Shown: one piece after another, positions 8,919-18,016 of the stretch
How positions within the stretch are numbered: position 1 is the stretch's first letter
Layout: each line of letters starts with the position of its first letter
Assembly: GCA_002375465.1 (NCBI GenBank)
Contig: DFLT01000017.1
Coordinates: 186,001 to 250,000 of the forward strand
DNA: 64,000 nt
Source of the DNA: Alphaproteobacteria bacterium UBA3612
GTDB taxonomy: Bacteria; Pseudomonadota; Alphaproteobacteria; Sphingomonadales; Sphingomonadaceae
Direction of reading: 5' to 3'
Notes under the pieces: generated by a model
Database searches by the model: none
Told to the model about the DNA's origin: nothing
What the model saw: the letters and a program-made list of their open reading frames with translations, nothing else
Program-made: the position numbers and the translations under genes

Positions 8919-10109
8919 ATGAATATGAGCCCCCATGATGCGGCCCCTAGCGCGGCGCCGCCCGCCGGTCCATTGTCCGGCCTGCTTGTCATCGATCTTT
9001 CACGTGTTCTTGCCGGCCCCTATTGCACGATGGTGCTGGCCGACCTGGGCGCCCGCGTGATCAAGGTGGAACGACCCGGCAGCGGCGACGATGCGCGCCA
9101 GATCGGCCCGTTCCAGGACGGCAAGAGCGCCTATTTCACCTCAATCAATCGCGGCAAGGAGTCCATCGCGCTGGACCTGAAGGCGCCGGAGGACCGTGAA
9201 ACATTGCTGAAGCTGCTGTCGCGGGCAGACATTCTGGTGGAAAATTATCGTCCCGGCACGATGCGCAAGCTGGGCCTGGGGTGGGAAGTGCTGCAGGAAC
9301 GCTTCCCGCGCCTGATCTATGCCGCGGCCAGCGGTTTTGGCCATACGGGGCCGGATTCGGGCAAGGCGGCCTATGATATGGTGGTGCAGGCGATGGGCGG
9401 CATCATGTCTGTCACCGGCCATCCCGGCGGGCCCCCGACGCGGGTTGGCACCAGCATCGGCGACATCACCGCCGGCCTGTTCACAGCTATTGGTATCGTC
9501 AGCGCAGTTCACGATCGTGCCCGCACGGGTAAGGGCTGTTTCGTCGACGTCGCAATGCTGGACGGCCAGATCGCCATTCTGGAAAACGCCATCGCGCGCT
9601 ACGCCGTCAGCGGAGAAGCGCCGGGACCGCTGGGCGCGCGGCACCCATCGATCACGCCGTTCGCCGCCTATGAATGCCAGGACGCGCATATCGTCATTGC
9701 TGCCGGGAATGACGGCCTGTTCCGCGCCATGTGCGGCGCGCTTGGGCTGGACGAGCTGGCGGAGGATGCCCGCTTTGCCAGCAATGAACGGCGCAGCGAT
9801 CATGCGGAAGAGCTGGCGACTCTGATGGAGACCCAATTGGGCAAGCGGCCCGCCGCCCATTGGCTGGCAGAGCTGGAAGCGGCGGGAGTTCCGTGCGGAC
9901 CACTGCAGAACGTCGCGCAGGCGCTGGCACATCCGCAGGTAAGGGCGCGCAATATGGCGATCACCACCGCATTCGAGGACGGCACGCCGCTGATGGCGGC
10001 GGGCAATCCCATAAAAATGAGCGGGTTCGACGACCCCGCCACGCGCGCGAAGGCCCCGGCACTCGACGAACATCGCAGCGCCATTCTGGCAGATTTTGGA
10101 ATCACATGA
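8919..10109 (+). CDS. CaiB/BaiF family CoA-transferase
   Basis: A 396-residue class III CoA-transferase that moves coenzyme A between carboxylic acids. The family signature SGLLVIDLSRVLAGPYCTM occurs near residue 25, followed by GARVIKVERPGSGDD and the catalytic aspartate region KAAYDMVVQAMGG. The ATG at 8919 is preferred to one at 8892 because AGGACAGGGG (8904-8913) precedes it and the extra upstream residues are not family-like. The stop TGA overlaps the ATG of the downstream phosphatase (ATGA), which suggests translational coupling. Substrate unknown. Confidence 0.9.
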   Translation: MNMSPHDAAPSAAPPAGPLSGLLVIDLSRVLAGPYCTMVLADLGARVIKVERPGSGDDARQIGPFQDGKSAYFTSINRGKESIALDLKAPEDRETLLKLLSRADILVENYRPGTMRKLGLGWEVLQERFPRLIYAAASGFGHTGPDSGKAAYDMVVQAMGGIMSVTGHPGGPPTRVGTSIGDITAGLFTAIGIVSAVHDRARTGKGCFVDVAMLDGQIAILENAIARYAVSGEAPGPLGARHPSITPFAAYECQDAHIVIAAGNDGLFRAMCGALGLDELAEDARFASNERRSDHAEELATLMETQLGKRPAAHWLAELEAAGVPCGPLQNVAQALAHPQVRARNMAITTAFEDGTPLMAAGNPIKMSGFDDPATRAKAPALDEHRSAILADFGIT

Positions 10110-10948
10110 CCCCTGCACTCGACCTGGACTTCGCAAAGGAACTCGCGGACATCGCGGGGGACATTATTCGGGGCTATTTCCGCGCCGATTTCGATACCGA
10201 ATCGAAAGGCGACGAATCGCCGGTGACGCAGGCCGATCGAGAGGCGGAGGCGGCGATGCGGGCGCGTATCGAATCCGCCTTTCCCGCAGACGGCATCGTC
10301 GGTGAGGAATATGGCACGGTGCGCGCGGATGCCGAACGAATATGGGTGCTGGACCCGATCGACGGCACAGTCAGTTTCATGGCGGGTCGTCCCATATTCG
10401 GCACGTTGATCGCGCAGTTGCGGAGCGGCTTTCCGGTACTGGGTGTCATCGATCAGCCGATCGCCCGCGAACGCTGGGCCGGTGCGATCGGCGCACCCAC
10501 GCGCTTCCTGCGCAATGGCGGCAGGGACGAGGATCGCCCTGCCCGCACCCGTCGCTGCCGCGAATTGAAGGATGCGGTGCTGGCGACCACCAGCCCCAAT
10601 CTGTTCAGCCATGAGGAGGGACATCGTTTCATGGCGTTGGCCGCCCAGACCGCCCATTCGCGCATGGTCTATGGCGGCGACTGCTATAATTACGGGCTAT
10701 TGTCGTCCGGCCATATCGACCTCGTGGTCGAAAGCGGGCTGAAACTTCACGACTTTGCCGCACTCGTTCCACTGGTCGAGGGGGCGGGGGGAATGATGTG
10801 CGACTGGAACGGCGATCCCCTGACGGCGGATTCCGAGGGGCATGTCATTGCCCTGGGCGACCCCGCCCGCCTGGAGGACGTCTTGGCGGCGCTGCATGGT
10901 CATGTCCATGATGACGAACATCATCATGGACACGACCATGGCGATTAG
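10106..10948 (+). CDS. hisN: Inositol monophosphatase family; probable histidinol-phosphatase with His-rich tail
   Basis: A 280-residue metal-dependent phosphatase of the IMPase superfamily. Metal-site motifs are IVGEEYG and WVLDPIDGTVSF, plus the C-terminal HDFAALVPLVEGAGG. Alphaproteobacterial proteins of this type are usually HisN, removing phosphate from L-histidinol phosphate; an inositol- or sulfate-metabolism role cannot be excluded. The last 17 residues are unusual: nine are histidine, alternating with Asp, Glu and Gly, a likely metal-binding extension. It overlaps the CoA-transferase by four bases. hisD and hisG are elsewhere in this window (52369-54319), so the pathway is present. 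Confidence 0.8.
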   Translation: MTPALDLDFAKELADIAGDIIRGYFRADFDTESKGDESPVTQADREAEAAMRARIESAFPADGIVGEEYGTVRADAERIWVLDPIDGTVSFMAGRPIFGTLIAQLRSGFPVLGVIDQPIARERWAGAIGAPTRFLRNGGRDEDRPARTRRCRELKDAVLATTSPNLFSHEEGHRFMALAAQTAHSRMVYGGDCYNYGLLSSGHIDLVVESGLKLHDFAALVPLVEGAGGMMCDWNGDPLTADSEGHVIALGDPARLEDVLAALHGHVHDDEHHHGHDHGD

Positions 10949-10973
10949 CTGGCCGGGCGAATAGCAGCCCGCA

Positions 10974-12176
10974 TCAGGTCAGCGCGGCGCAGGCCCGCTG
11001 AATGCGTTCGCAGGCGTCCTCAAGCACTTCGGACGACACCGCATAGGAAATGCGGAACGCCGGGCTGAGGCCGAATGCAGCGCCATGGACCACCGCAACG
11101 CCTTCCGATTCCAGCAAATAGGTGGCGACATCCTCGTCGGTATCGAGCGTCTTGCCATCCGGCGTGCGCTTGCCGATCAGGCCCGAACAATCGGGATAAA
11201 CGTAGAACGCCCCCTCCGGCTTCACGGTCTTCAGCCCGTCGACCTGTCCCAGCATGGACAGCACCAGGTCGCGCCGTTCCTGAAACGCGCGGGCACGGTC
11301 GGCGAGGAAGTCCTGCGGCCCCTGCAGCGCGGCGCAAGCAGCGGCCTGGGCGATCGCACACGGATTGGTGGTCGACTGCGACTGTAATTTGCGGATCGCG
11401 TCGATCAGAGGCTTTGGACCGCCGGCGAAGCCGATGCGCCATCCCGTCATGGAATAGGCCTTTGACGCGCCATTCACCGTCAGGGTCCGGTCCTTCAGAT
11501 CAGGCGCCTGCTGTACCAGGGAGACGAATTCGAAATCGTCATAGACGATATGTTCGTAAATATCATCGGCCAGGATCCAGACATGCGGGTGCCGTCGCAG
11601 CACCTCCACCAGTCCCGCCACCTCTGCCTTGGTATAGGCAGCGCCGGTGGGGTTGGAGGGGGAATTGAAGACGAGCCATTTGGTTTTCGGCGTGATCGCC
11701 GCCTCCAGCTGTTGCGGCGTCATCTTGAAACCGGCGTCGGCGGGGCATTCGACAATCACCGGCGTCGCGCCGCAAAACTGCACGATGTCGGGATAGCTGA
11801 CCCAATAGGGGGCGGGGACGATCACCTCGTCACCCACGTCCAGCGTTGCCATCATCGCGTTGAAAATGGTGTGCTTGCCGCCGACATTGATGGTGATCTC
11901 GCTGCGATCATAATCGATGCCATTGTCGCGCTTGAATTTGGCGCGCACTGCATCCTTCAGTTCGGGCGTACCGTCGGGCGCGGTATATTTCGATTTGCCG
12001 TCACGAATCGCCTGAATCGCCGCTTCCTGCGCGAAGTCCGGCACCGGGAAATCGGGCTCCCCCGCCGCCAGGCTGATCACGTTCATTCCCTCGGCCTTCA
12101 ATTCGGCCGCGCGCGTATTGACGCCCACCGTCGCGGACGGGGCGATACGGTCAATGGCTTTCGACGTGAGGGACAT
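10974..12176 (-). CDS. Aspartate aminotransferase, class I (AatA type)
   Basis: A 400-residue pyridoxal-phosphate enzyme that interconverts aspartate and 2-oxoglutarate with oxaloacetate and glutamate. Class I signatures are AAGEPDFPVPDF at the N-terminus, FNSPSNPTGAAYT, and the PLP lysine in NGASKAYSMTGWRIG. The start at 12176 gives MSLTSKAIDRIAPSATV, the standard N-terminus of the alphaproteobacterial 1-beta subgroup, so an upstream ATG at 12203 is rejected. It lies 51 bases downstream of the PabB-PabC gene on the same strand. Prephenate aminotransferase activity is known in this subgroup and is possible. Confidence 0.93.
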   Translation of the reverse strand: MSLTSKAIDRIAPSATVGVNTRAAELKAEGMNVISLAAGEPDFPVPDFAQEAAIQAIRDGKSKYTAPDGTPELKDAVRAKFKRDNGIDYDRSEITINVGGKHTIFNAMMATLDVGDEVIVPAPYWVSYPDIVQFCGATPVIVECPADAGFKMTPQQLEAAITPKTKWLVFNSPSNPTGAAYTKAEVAGLVEVLRRHPHVWILADDIYEHIVYDDFEFVSLVQQAPDLKDRTLTVNGASKAYSMTGWRIGFAGGPKPLIDAIRKLQSQSTTNPCAIAQAAACAALQGPQDFLADRARAFQERRDLVLSMLGQVDGLKTVKPEGAFYVYPDCSGLIGKRTPDGKTLDTDEDVATYLLESEGVAVVHGAAFGLSPAFRISYAVSSEVLEDACERIQRACAALT

Positions 12177-12227
12177 GGGGAAACCTTCTCCTTGCAGAAA
12201 CATTGCGGCTGCGTTGCGCAGGCGGGC

Positions 12228-13997
12228 TTACGCGCCGTCTTTTTGCGCCGCAACAAGCTTTGCGGGGATCAATCCACGCACGGCATTGCCGACCAGGAAT
12301 CCATCCTGCAGATCCTCTGCGGTCAAATCCGCTTCGACCGCCTCGTGACGCGCCAGCATCGATTCGCGCAGGACACCCGGCAGCAGGCCGCTCTCGGCGC
12401 GCGGTGTCAGGAACTTGCCGTCCCTTTCGACGAAAATATTGGTGAAGCTCCCCTCCGTCAGCAGACCGTCGCGGCGCGCGAACAGGACCTCATCGGTGCC
12501 GGCCTCGACACGCGCCTGGTCGTAAAAGACCCGGTCGCTGGTCTTGTGAAACAGTCGCCAGTCCGCTTCATCGACCGGCAGGGGGACAACACGCACCGTC
12601 ATGTCCTGCGCCGCCGGCGGCGGCGGCGAAATGGAAAAGGCATGGCTGCCATCACGCGACAAAGTCAGCTTCACCCGGCGCCGGCGCCGTTCCCGGCCGA
12701 TCATGATTTGCAGCATATTGCGCAGTTGGTGACGGTTATACTTGAAATCGAAGCGCTCCGCCGAGGCCGCCAGGCGGTCCAGGTGCAGGTCCAGAAAGGC
12801 GATGCCGTCCTCTGGATCGAACCGCATGGTTTCGATCAGGTGAAATGCGCGCGCGGGCATATTAAGAAAGCTCGCCTTCGTGAGGGTTTCCTGCCATTCC
12901 AACGTCGCATCGGAATCCGCGACGATGCCGGCGCCCACCCCCATGGTCAGACGCCCCTGCCGCAGTTCCGCCGTGCGAATGGCGACATTGAACGCGGCGT
13001 CGCCCCCAGGCTCCAGCCAGCCGATCGTACCCGTATAGATCCCGCGCGCGCGCCACTCGACCTCTTCTATCACTTCGCAAGCGCGTATCTTTGGCGCGCC
13101 CGTAATGCTGCCGCAAGGAAACATCGAGGTCAGGACGTCGATGGCGTCATGACCGGGGGCCATTTGCGCCTTCACCGTCGTCACCATCTGATGCACGGTT
13201 GGATATCGTTCCACCGCGAATGGCGCCTCCACCCGCACCGATCCGGCTGACGCCACACGCGACAAATCGTTGCGAATCAGGTCGGTGATCATCAGATTTT
13301 CGGCACGATTCTTCACATCCTCGGCCAGCGCGGCCGCTGCCTGCTTGTCTGCCCTTGCCCCCGCCTGACGCCGTTCCGTGCCCTTCATCGGGCGCGCCGT
13401 CAGCATCCCGCCGCTCACCGCGAAAAAAAGCTCGGGAGAGGCGGACAATATCCAGCTGCCATCATTTTGATGGGCCAGTGCGCCGTGCGGCATCCGCTGT
13501 GCCCGCCGCAGCCGTGCATAGAGCGCCAGCGGGTGTCCGCGATAACGCGCCGACACCCCCAGGGTCAGGTTCGCCTGATAAATGTCGCCCGCGTGAATAT
13601 ATTCCAGGATTCGCGCCACCGCGGCGGCATGCTGGGCTTGGGTAACGTGCGGCGACAAGGGGCCGATGTCCACGCCCCGCTGCGCCACCCACGCCTCGAC
13701 CTCTTGCCAGTCAAGCATGTGCGCGCGTTCATAGACGCCAAAGGAAACCAGGGGTGTTTCAAGCGGCCGCTGCGTCGCTAGCCGGGGTTCGAAGGCGCCT
13801 CCCGCCGCGTACGCCATTGCACCCGCGACATGGCGGCCCTGCGCCAGTGCCGCGCGGACGGCGGTCATGGCCGGGACGACGTCATCAATCTCATAGGCCT
13901 CGATACGGGCGACTTCGTCGCGGTAAAGACGCACCGGCGCAGCGCCGCGCGCATCGTCGAACAGGATGAAGGGTTGGGTGGGGTCGAATGCGGTCAC
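12228..13997 (-). CDS. pabB: Aminodeoxychorismate synthase component I fused to 4-amino-4-deoxychorismate lyase
   Basis: A folate-pathway bifunctional enzyme. The N-terminal chorismate-binding part (about residues 1-365) contains GDIYQANLTL, the KGT loop in RPMKGTERR, and MITDLIRNDLSRV. FPCGSITGAPKI follows, all diagnostic of PabB. The C-terminal part (about 375-589) is a class IV aminotransferase-like PabC, with FHLIETMRF, DEVLFARRDGLLTEGSFTNIF and LLPGVLRESML. PabB makes 4-amino-4-deoxychorismate and PabC releases pyruvate to give p-aminobenzoate; the glutamine amidotransferase PabA is not here. I choose the GTG at 13997 (MTAFDPTQPFILF); ATG codons further upstream, to 14093, would overlap the divergent gene starting at 14066. 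Confidence 0.9.
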   Translation of the reverse strand: MTAFDPTQPFILFDDARGAAPVRLYRDEVARIEAYEIDDVVPAMTAVRAALAQGRHVAGAMAYAAGGAFEPRLATQRPLETPLVSFGVYERAHMLDWQEVEAWVAQRGVDIGPLSPHVTQAQHAAAVARILEYIHAGDIYQANLTLGVSARYRGHPLALYARLRRAQRMPHGALAHQNDGSWILSASPELFFAVSGGMLTARPMKGTERRQAGARADKQAAAALAEDVKNRAENLMITDLIRNDLSRVASAGSVRVEAPFAVERYPTVHQMVTTVKAQMAPGHDAIDVLTSMFPCGSITGAPKIRACEVIEEVEWRARGIYTGTIGWLEPGGDAAFNVAIRTAELRQGRLTMGVGAGIVADSDATLEWQETLTKASFLNMPARAFHLIETMRFDPEDGIAFLDLHLDRLAASAERFDFKYNRHQLRNMLQIMIGRERRRRRVKLTLSRDGSHAFSISPPPPAAQDMTVRVVPLPVDEADWRLFHKTSDRVFYDQARVEAGTDEVLFARRDGLLTEGSFTNIFVERDGKFLTPRAESGLLPGVLRESMLARHEAVEADLTAEDLQDGFLVGNAVRGLIPAKLVAAQKDGA

Positions 13998-14065
13998 GGG
14001 CCAGGGGTTTACTGAACGCCTGCCCGCGTTGACAGCCTTCGCCGCCGGCACCATCTCTGTCCCCA

Positions 14066-14734
14066 ATGACCGAACAGACATCCGCACCCTCACCGCTCGC
14101 CGCCTGTATCGTGCCGGTGACCCCGCTACAGCAGAACTGCACGCTATTATGGTGCACGCGAACCATGCGCGGCGCCCTGGTCGACCCTGGCGGCGACCTG
14201 GACCGGCTGAAGCAGGTCGTGGCGGAAAAAGGCGTTACGCTCGAGAAGCTGCTGGTGACGCATGGCCATCTGGACCATTGCGGCATGACGAAGGTGCTGG
14301 CGGAGGAACTGGATCTGCCGATCGAGGGACCCCACCCCGACGACGCCTTCTGGATCGACCAGGCAGAGGAACAGGGCGCGCGATTCGGCATGACGGGCAC
14401 GAAGTCGTTCACCCCGGAACGCTGGCTGCACGAGGGCGACCAGGTGACGGTCGGCGACCTGACCCTGGATGTCATTCACTGCCCGGGTCACACGCCGGGC
14501 CATGTCGTTTTCCACCATGCGCCATCGAAGCTGCTGATCGTGGGCGACGTGCTGTTTCAGAATTCCATCGGTCGAACCGATTTTCCGAAAAGCAATCATC
14601 AGGACCTGATCGACGCGATCACGCAGAAGCTTTGGAAGCTGCCTGACGAAACCGCATTCGTTCCCGGACACGGGCCGATGTCGACGCTGGGGCAGGAAAA
14701 GAAGACAAATCCCTTTGTCGGCGCCTATGGCTGA
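14066..14734 (+). CDS. MBL-fold metallo-hydrolase, glyoxalase II-like (YcbL type)
   Basis: A 222-residue cytoplasmic metallo-beta-lactamase-fold hydrolase. The zinc-binding THGHLDH motif is at residues 65-71, HCPGHTPGH follows, then GDVLFQNSIGRTDFP, and a final VPGHGP histidine. The short C-terminus, without the glutathione-binding helices, matches YcbL rather than full glyoxalase II. It is divergent from the PabB-PabC gene with about 68 bases between the chosen starts. Confidence 0.9.
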   Translation: MTEQTSAPSPLAACIVPVTPLQQNCTLLWCTRTMRGALVDPGGDLDRLKQVVAEKGVTLEKLLVTHGHLDHCGMTKVLAEELDLPIEGPHPDDAFWIDQAEEQGARFGMTGTKSFTPERWLHEGDQVTVGDLTLDVIHCPGHTPGHVVFHHAPSKLLIVGDVLFQNSIGRTDFPKSNHQDLIDAITQKLWKLPDETAFVPGHGPMSTLGQEKKTNPFVGAYG

Positions 14735-14781
14735 ACCCGATCCATTCCACCAGGCATCGGCCCATACCGTCACGAGTCGGC

Positions 14782-14809
14782 TTGCAAAGCGGACAAGGGG
14801 CGCTATATC
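14782..14809 (+). promoter_or_regulatory. Probable sigma-70 promoter for rpmF
   Basis: TTGCAA (14782-14787) and TATATC (14804-14809) are separated by 16 bases, a reasonable housekeeping promoter about 90 bases ahead of the rpmF start. Seen by eye only. Confidence 0.4.
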
Positions 14810-14902
14810 GCGCCGCTTGCATCGGGTCTTCCGCTCGCGCGCCCTGTCGTGCGTCCGCAATGATCCCGAATCGAGACAATCAGTTACAGGAACAGGTGCC
14901 CC

Positions 14903-15082
14903 ATGGCCGTCCCGAAAAGAAAAACCTCGCCTGCCCGTCGCGACAAGCGCCGTTCGCACCACGCGCTGCAGGCCGCGAACTACCAGGAATGCACGAACTG
15001 CGGCGAGCTGAAGCTGCCGCATCATGTCTGCATTTCCTGCGGTCATTATAAGGGTATGGAAATCCTCGAAGTCGGCCTTTGA
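14903..15082 (+). CDS. rpmF: 50S ribosomal protein L32
   Basis: A 59-residue ribosomal protein of the large subunit. It begins MAVPKRKTSPARRDKRRSHH, the L32 signature, and has a zinc-ribbon pair of cysteines: C-x2-C in ECTNCGE and C-x2-C in CISCGHY. It is the first gene of a run with plsX, fabH, ihfA and a merR-type regulator, the usual alphaproteobacterial arrangement linking ribosome and lipid synthesis. Confidence 0.97.
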   Translation: MAVPKRKTSPARRDKRRSHHALQAANYQECTNCGELKLPHHVCISCGHYKGMEILEVGL

Positions 15083-15158
15083 GCCGACCGACCGGATTCT
15101 TGCCTCGCACCCCCACGACGCCTTGTAACGGGTCGCCATTTCTGGCGTATCGCAGCTT

Positions 15159-16214
15159 ATGACCGTAGCCCCCATCATCGCGCTCGACATCATGGGCGGC
15201 GACGAAGGGGCATCGGTGACGGTGGCCGCCGCTGCGCTAGCCCGCATGCGCTATCCCGAGACACGCTTTCGCCTTTATGGCGACGAAGCGGTGATCGAGG
15301 ATGCGCTTAGAAAATACCCCGCCCTGAAGGCGGAATCGCAGATCATCCACACCGACGTTCGGGTGCTGGGCACCGACAAGCCCAGCCAAGTGCTGAGGTC
15401 TGCACGCAAATCCTCCATCGGACTCGCGGTCGGCGCGGTAAAGGCGGGCGAAGCGCACGCAGCCGTATCCGCCGGCAATACCGGCGCCTTGATGGCTCTC
15501 GCGAAGATCGGGCTGAAAACCATGCCGGGCATCGACCGGCCCGCGCTCGCCGCCCTGTTGCCGACGATGAAATCCGACGTCGTCATGCTGGATCTCGGCG
15601 CCAATGCCGAGTGCGATGACGAAAATCTCAGCCAGTTCGCCGTCATGGGCGCCTGTTTCGCGCGCATCGTGCTGGGTATCGACACGCCCTCCGTCGCGAT
15701 CCTGAACATTGGCGAGGAAGACCTGAAGGGTACGGACGACCACAAGGATGCGGCCGAGGCACTTCGCAGCGCCAAGCTGGACTTCACCTTTGCCGGCTTC
15801 ATCGAGGGCGACAAGATCGGCCGGGGCGAGGTCGATGTCATCGTCTCCGATGGTTTTTCCGGCAATATCGCACTTAAAAGTATCGAGGGAACCGCGAGGC
15901 TGGTGGTGGAACTGCTACGGCGCGCTTTTCGCGCCAATTTCTGGTCCATTCTGGGCTTCGTGATGTCGAAGCGCGTGCTGTCCAGCCTGCGCGCCCACCT
16001 GGACCCCAATGCCCATAATGGCGCGGTCTTCCTGGGCCTGAACGGTGTCGTGGTGAAATCGCACGGCAGCGCCAATGTAGAGGGCTTCGCCAACGCCATC
16101 GGTGTCGCCCACGATCTGGTCGCGGACGGCATCCAGGAGCGCATCGCCACCGACCTTGCCCGCTTTCAGGCGCAACGGCACGCCCCCGCAGCAGAACAAC
16201 AGGCAGCCGAATGA
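15159..16214 (+). CDS. plsX: Phosphate acyltransferase PlsX
   Basis: A 351-residue peripheral membrane enzyme that converts acyl-ACP plus phosphate to acyl-phosphate for glycerolipid synthesis by PlsY. Characteristic stretches are IALDIMGGDEG at the N-terminus, AAVSAGNTGALMALA, MLDLGANAECD and VSDGFSGNIALKS. It overlaps fabH by four bases (ATGA), so the two are translationally coupled. The C-terminus is rich in Ala and Gln and not conserved. Confidence 0.97.
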   Translation: MTVAPIIALDIMGGDEGASVTVAAAALARMRYPETRFRLYGDEAVIEDALRKYPALKAESQIIHTDVRVLGTDKPSQVLRSARKSSIGLAVGAVKAGEAHAAVSAGNTGALMALAKIGLKTMPGIDRPALAALLPTMKSDVVMLDLGANAECDDENLSQFAVMGACFARIVLGIDTPSVAILNIGEEDLKGTDDHKDAAEALRSAKLDFTFAGFIEGDKIGRGEVDVIVSDGFSGNIALKSIEGTARLVVELLRRAFRANFWSILGFVMSKRVLSSLRAHLDPNAHNGAVFLGLNGVVVKSHGSANVEGFANAIGVAHDLVADGIQERIATDLARFQAQRHAPAAEQQAAE

Positions 16215-17191
16215 CAGATGACGCGACACAGTCCATCAGGCGCGCCCGCATTGTCGGCACGGGCACCTATCTGCCCGCCAATATCCTTAGCAATGCGGCG
16301 CTGGCCCAGCAGGTGGACACCAGCGATGAATGGATCGTTGAGCGCACCGGCATTCGCCAACGGCATATCGCCGCTGAGGGGGAGTTCACGTCGGACCTCG
16401 CCACCGCCGCGGCCAAGGAGGCGCTGGCCGCGGCCGGTATCGCCGCCAGCGACATCGATCTGATCATCGTCGCGACCGCGACACCCGATCAGACCTTTCC
16501 CGCCACCGCGACGACCGTGCAGCAGAAACTGGGCGCCGGCGATTGCGCCGCCTTCGACGTGCAGGCCGTCTGTTCAGGCTTCTTGTACGGACTGTCCGTC
16601 GTCGATGCGATGATCCGCGCCGGCGGCCATGAAAAGGCGCTGCTGATCGGGGCGGAGACCTTTAGCCGGATTCTGGACTGGGAGGATCGCGGAACCTGCG
16701 TACTGTTCGGCGATGGCGCCGGCGCCGCCGTGATCACGGCGGAAACCGGAACCAAGGGCGTCCTGTCGACAAAGCTGCATGCCGACGGCAATCATAAGAG
16801 CCTGTTATATGTCGACGGCGGCCCCTCCTCTACCGGGACCGTCGGAAAGCTGCGCATGTCCGGCAAGGAAGTGTTCCGGCACGCCGTCAAGAATCTGGCC
16901 AGTGTGGTGTCGGAGGCGCTGGACCTGGCGGGGCTCGACGAATCGCAGATCGACTGGATCATCCCGCATCAGGCGAACCTCCGCATCCTGGAGGCGACGG
17001 CCAGGAAGCTAGGATTGTCGATGGAGGATGTCATCGTCACCGTCGACCGGCATGCGAACACCTCTGCCGCCTCTGTCCCCCTCGCCTTGGACGCCGGTGT
17101 ACGCGACGGACGCATCAAGGATGGCGATCTTTTGCTGCTGGAGGCGATGGGCGGCGGCTTTACTTGGGGAGCGGCGGCGGTACGCTGGTAA
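16211..17191 (+). CDS. fabH: 3-oxoacyl-ACP synthase III
   Basis: The 326-residue condensing enzyme that starts fatty-acid synthesis from acetyl-CoA and malonyl-ACP. The catalytic cysteine is Cys121 in AFDVQAVCSGFLYG; the other triad residues are seen in IIPHQANLRI (His) and HANTSAAS (Asn). Length and spacing are normal for FabH. The gene is coupled to plsX upstream and followed after 67 bases by ihfA. Confidence 0.97.
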   Translation: MTDDATQSIRRARIVGTGTYLPANILSNAALAQQVDTSDEWIVERTGIRQRHIAAEGEFTSDLATAAAKEALAAAGIAASDIDLIIVATATPDQTFPATATTVQQKLGAGDCAAFDVQAVCSGFLYGLSVVDAMIRAGGHEKALLIGAETFSRILDWEDRGTCVLFGDGAGAAVITAETGTKGVLSTKLHADGNHKSLLYVDGGPSSTGTVGKLRMSGKEVFRHAVKNLASVVSEALDLAGLDESQIDWIIPHQANLRILEATARKLGLSMEDVIVTVDRHANTSAASVPLALDAGVRDGRIKDGDLLLLEAMGGGFTWGAAAVRW

Positions 17192-17258
17192 TGTGCTTTC
17201 GCTGACCGCGCATTTTTGATAGATGTAGGTTAATCTGAGAAAGGGAGCCGCAAAGGCC

Positions 17259-17555
17259 ATGTCCGACACAAATACCCTGACCCGCGCCGAACTGGGCGAC
17301 GATGTGCATGATCAGATCGGGCTGTCGCGGTCCGAATCCGTGCAACTGGTGGAAACGGTACTCGATTCCGTATCGAGCGCGCTGGTACGCGGCGAGAACG
17401 TCAAGATCTCGTCCTTTGGCAGCTTCGTCCTGCGCGACAAGAATCGCCGCATGGGGCGCAACCCAAAGACAGGCGAAGAGGTTCCCATCGAACCGCGCCG
17501 CGTGCTGACCTTCCGCCCCAGCCAGATCATGCGCGACCGCATCAACGGCAAATAA
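17259..17555 (+). CDS. ihfA: Integration host factor subunit alpha
   Basis: A 98-residue DNA-bending protein, one half of the IHF heterodimer. The HU/IHF fold is evident with GENVKISSFGSFVLRDKN and the DNA-arm segment RMGRNPKTGEEVPI. The proline that intercalates lies in the GRNPKTG arm. The stop codon overlaps the ATG of the next gene by one base (TAATG). Confidence 0.96.
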   Translation: MSDTNTLTRAELGDDVHDQIGLSRSESVQLVETVLDSVSSALVRGENVKISSFGSFVLRDKNRRMGRNPKTGEEVPIEPRRVLTFRPSQIMRDRINGK

Positions 17556-17950
17556 TGGGCAAAAGCGCCTCAGCCTTCCGTACGATCAGCGAGGTTTCCG
17601 ACGAGGTCGGCGTGCCTCAGCACGTACTGAGGTTCTGGGAAACCAAGTTCAAGGAGGTCAGCCCGCTGAAACGCGGCGGTGGCCGCCGCTATTACCGGCC
17701 AGAGGACGTGGATCTGATCCGCGCCGTCAATCGGCTGCTTTATTCTCATGGCTACACGATAAAGGGCGTCCAGAAGCTGCTGCGGGAGCAGGGCGTCAAG
17801 GCAGTCACGTCGGGCGAAACCGCTGCGCCGCCGCCCGTCGCCACACCGCATTCCGAGGGCGGCCCCGGCATGGACGCCGCCTTCCTGCGTGACCTGAGAT
17901 CCATACGCGACCGTCTGTCCGGTGCGCTCCAGTCCGCACAAATATCCTGA
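17555..17950 (+). CDS. MerR-family transcriptional regulator
   Basis: A 131-residue protein with an N-terminal MerR winged helix. FRTISEVSDEVGVPQHVLRFWE is the recognition region and RYYRPEDVDLIRAV follows. It lacks the cysteine-rich C-terminus of metal-responding MerR proteins. Homologues sit after ihfA throughout alphaproteobacteria. Its one-base overlap with ihfA points to coupled translation. Target genes unknown. Confidence 0.92.
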   Translation: MGKSASAFRTISEVSDEVGVPQHVLRFWETKFKEVSPLKRGGGRRYYRPEDVDLIRAVNRLLYSHGYTIKGVQKLLREQGVKAVTSGETAAPPPVATPHSEGGPGMDAAFLRDLRSIRDRLSGALQSAQIS

Positions 17951-18016
17951 ACTTCCGGATGCCGATGGCGGGGGATGCTCTCGACATTCGCCGTATCCAT
18001 CCCGATGTTGCAGGTG

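Noticed and set aside
11550..13250. A 566-codon plus-strand frame opposite aminotransferase and pabB
   Set aside because: The minus-strand frames have clear motifs; this one has none and shows the composition of a complementary-strand artefact.
17951..18016. Possible tRNA-Pro after the merR-type gene, as in many alphaproteobacteria
   Set aside because: No cloverleaf or T-loop can be formed in this gap.
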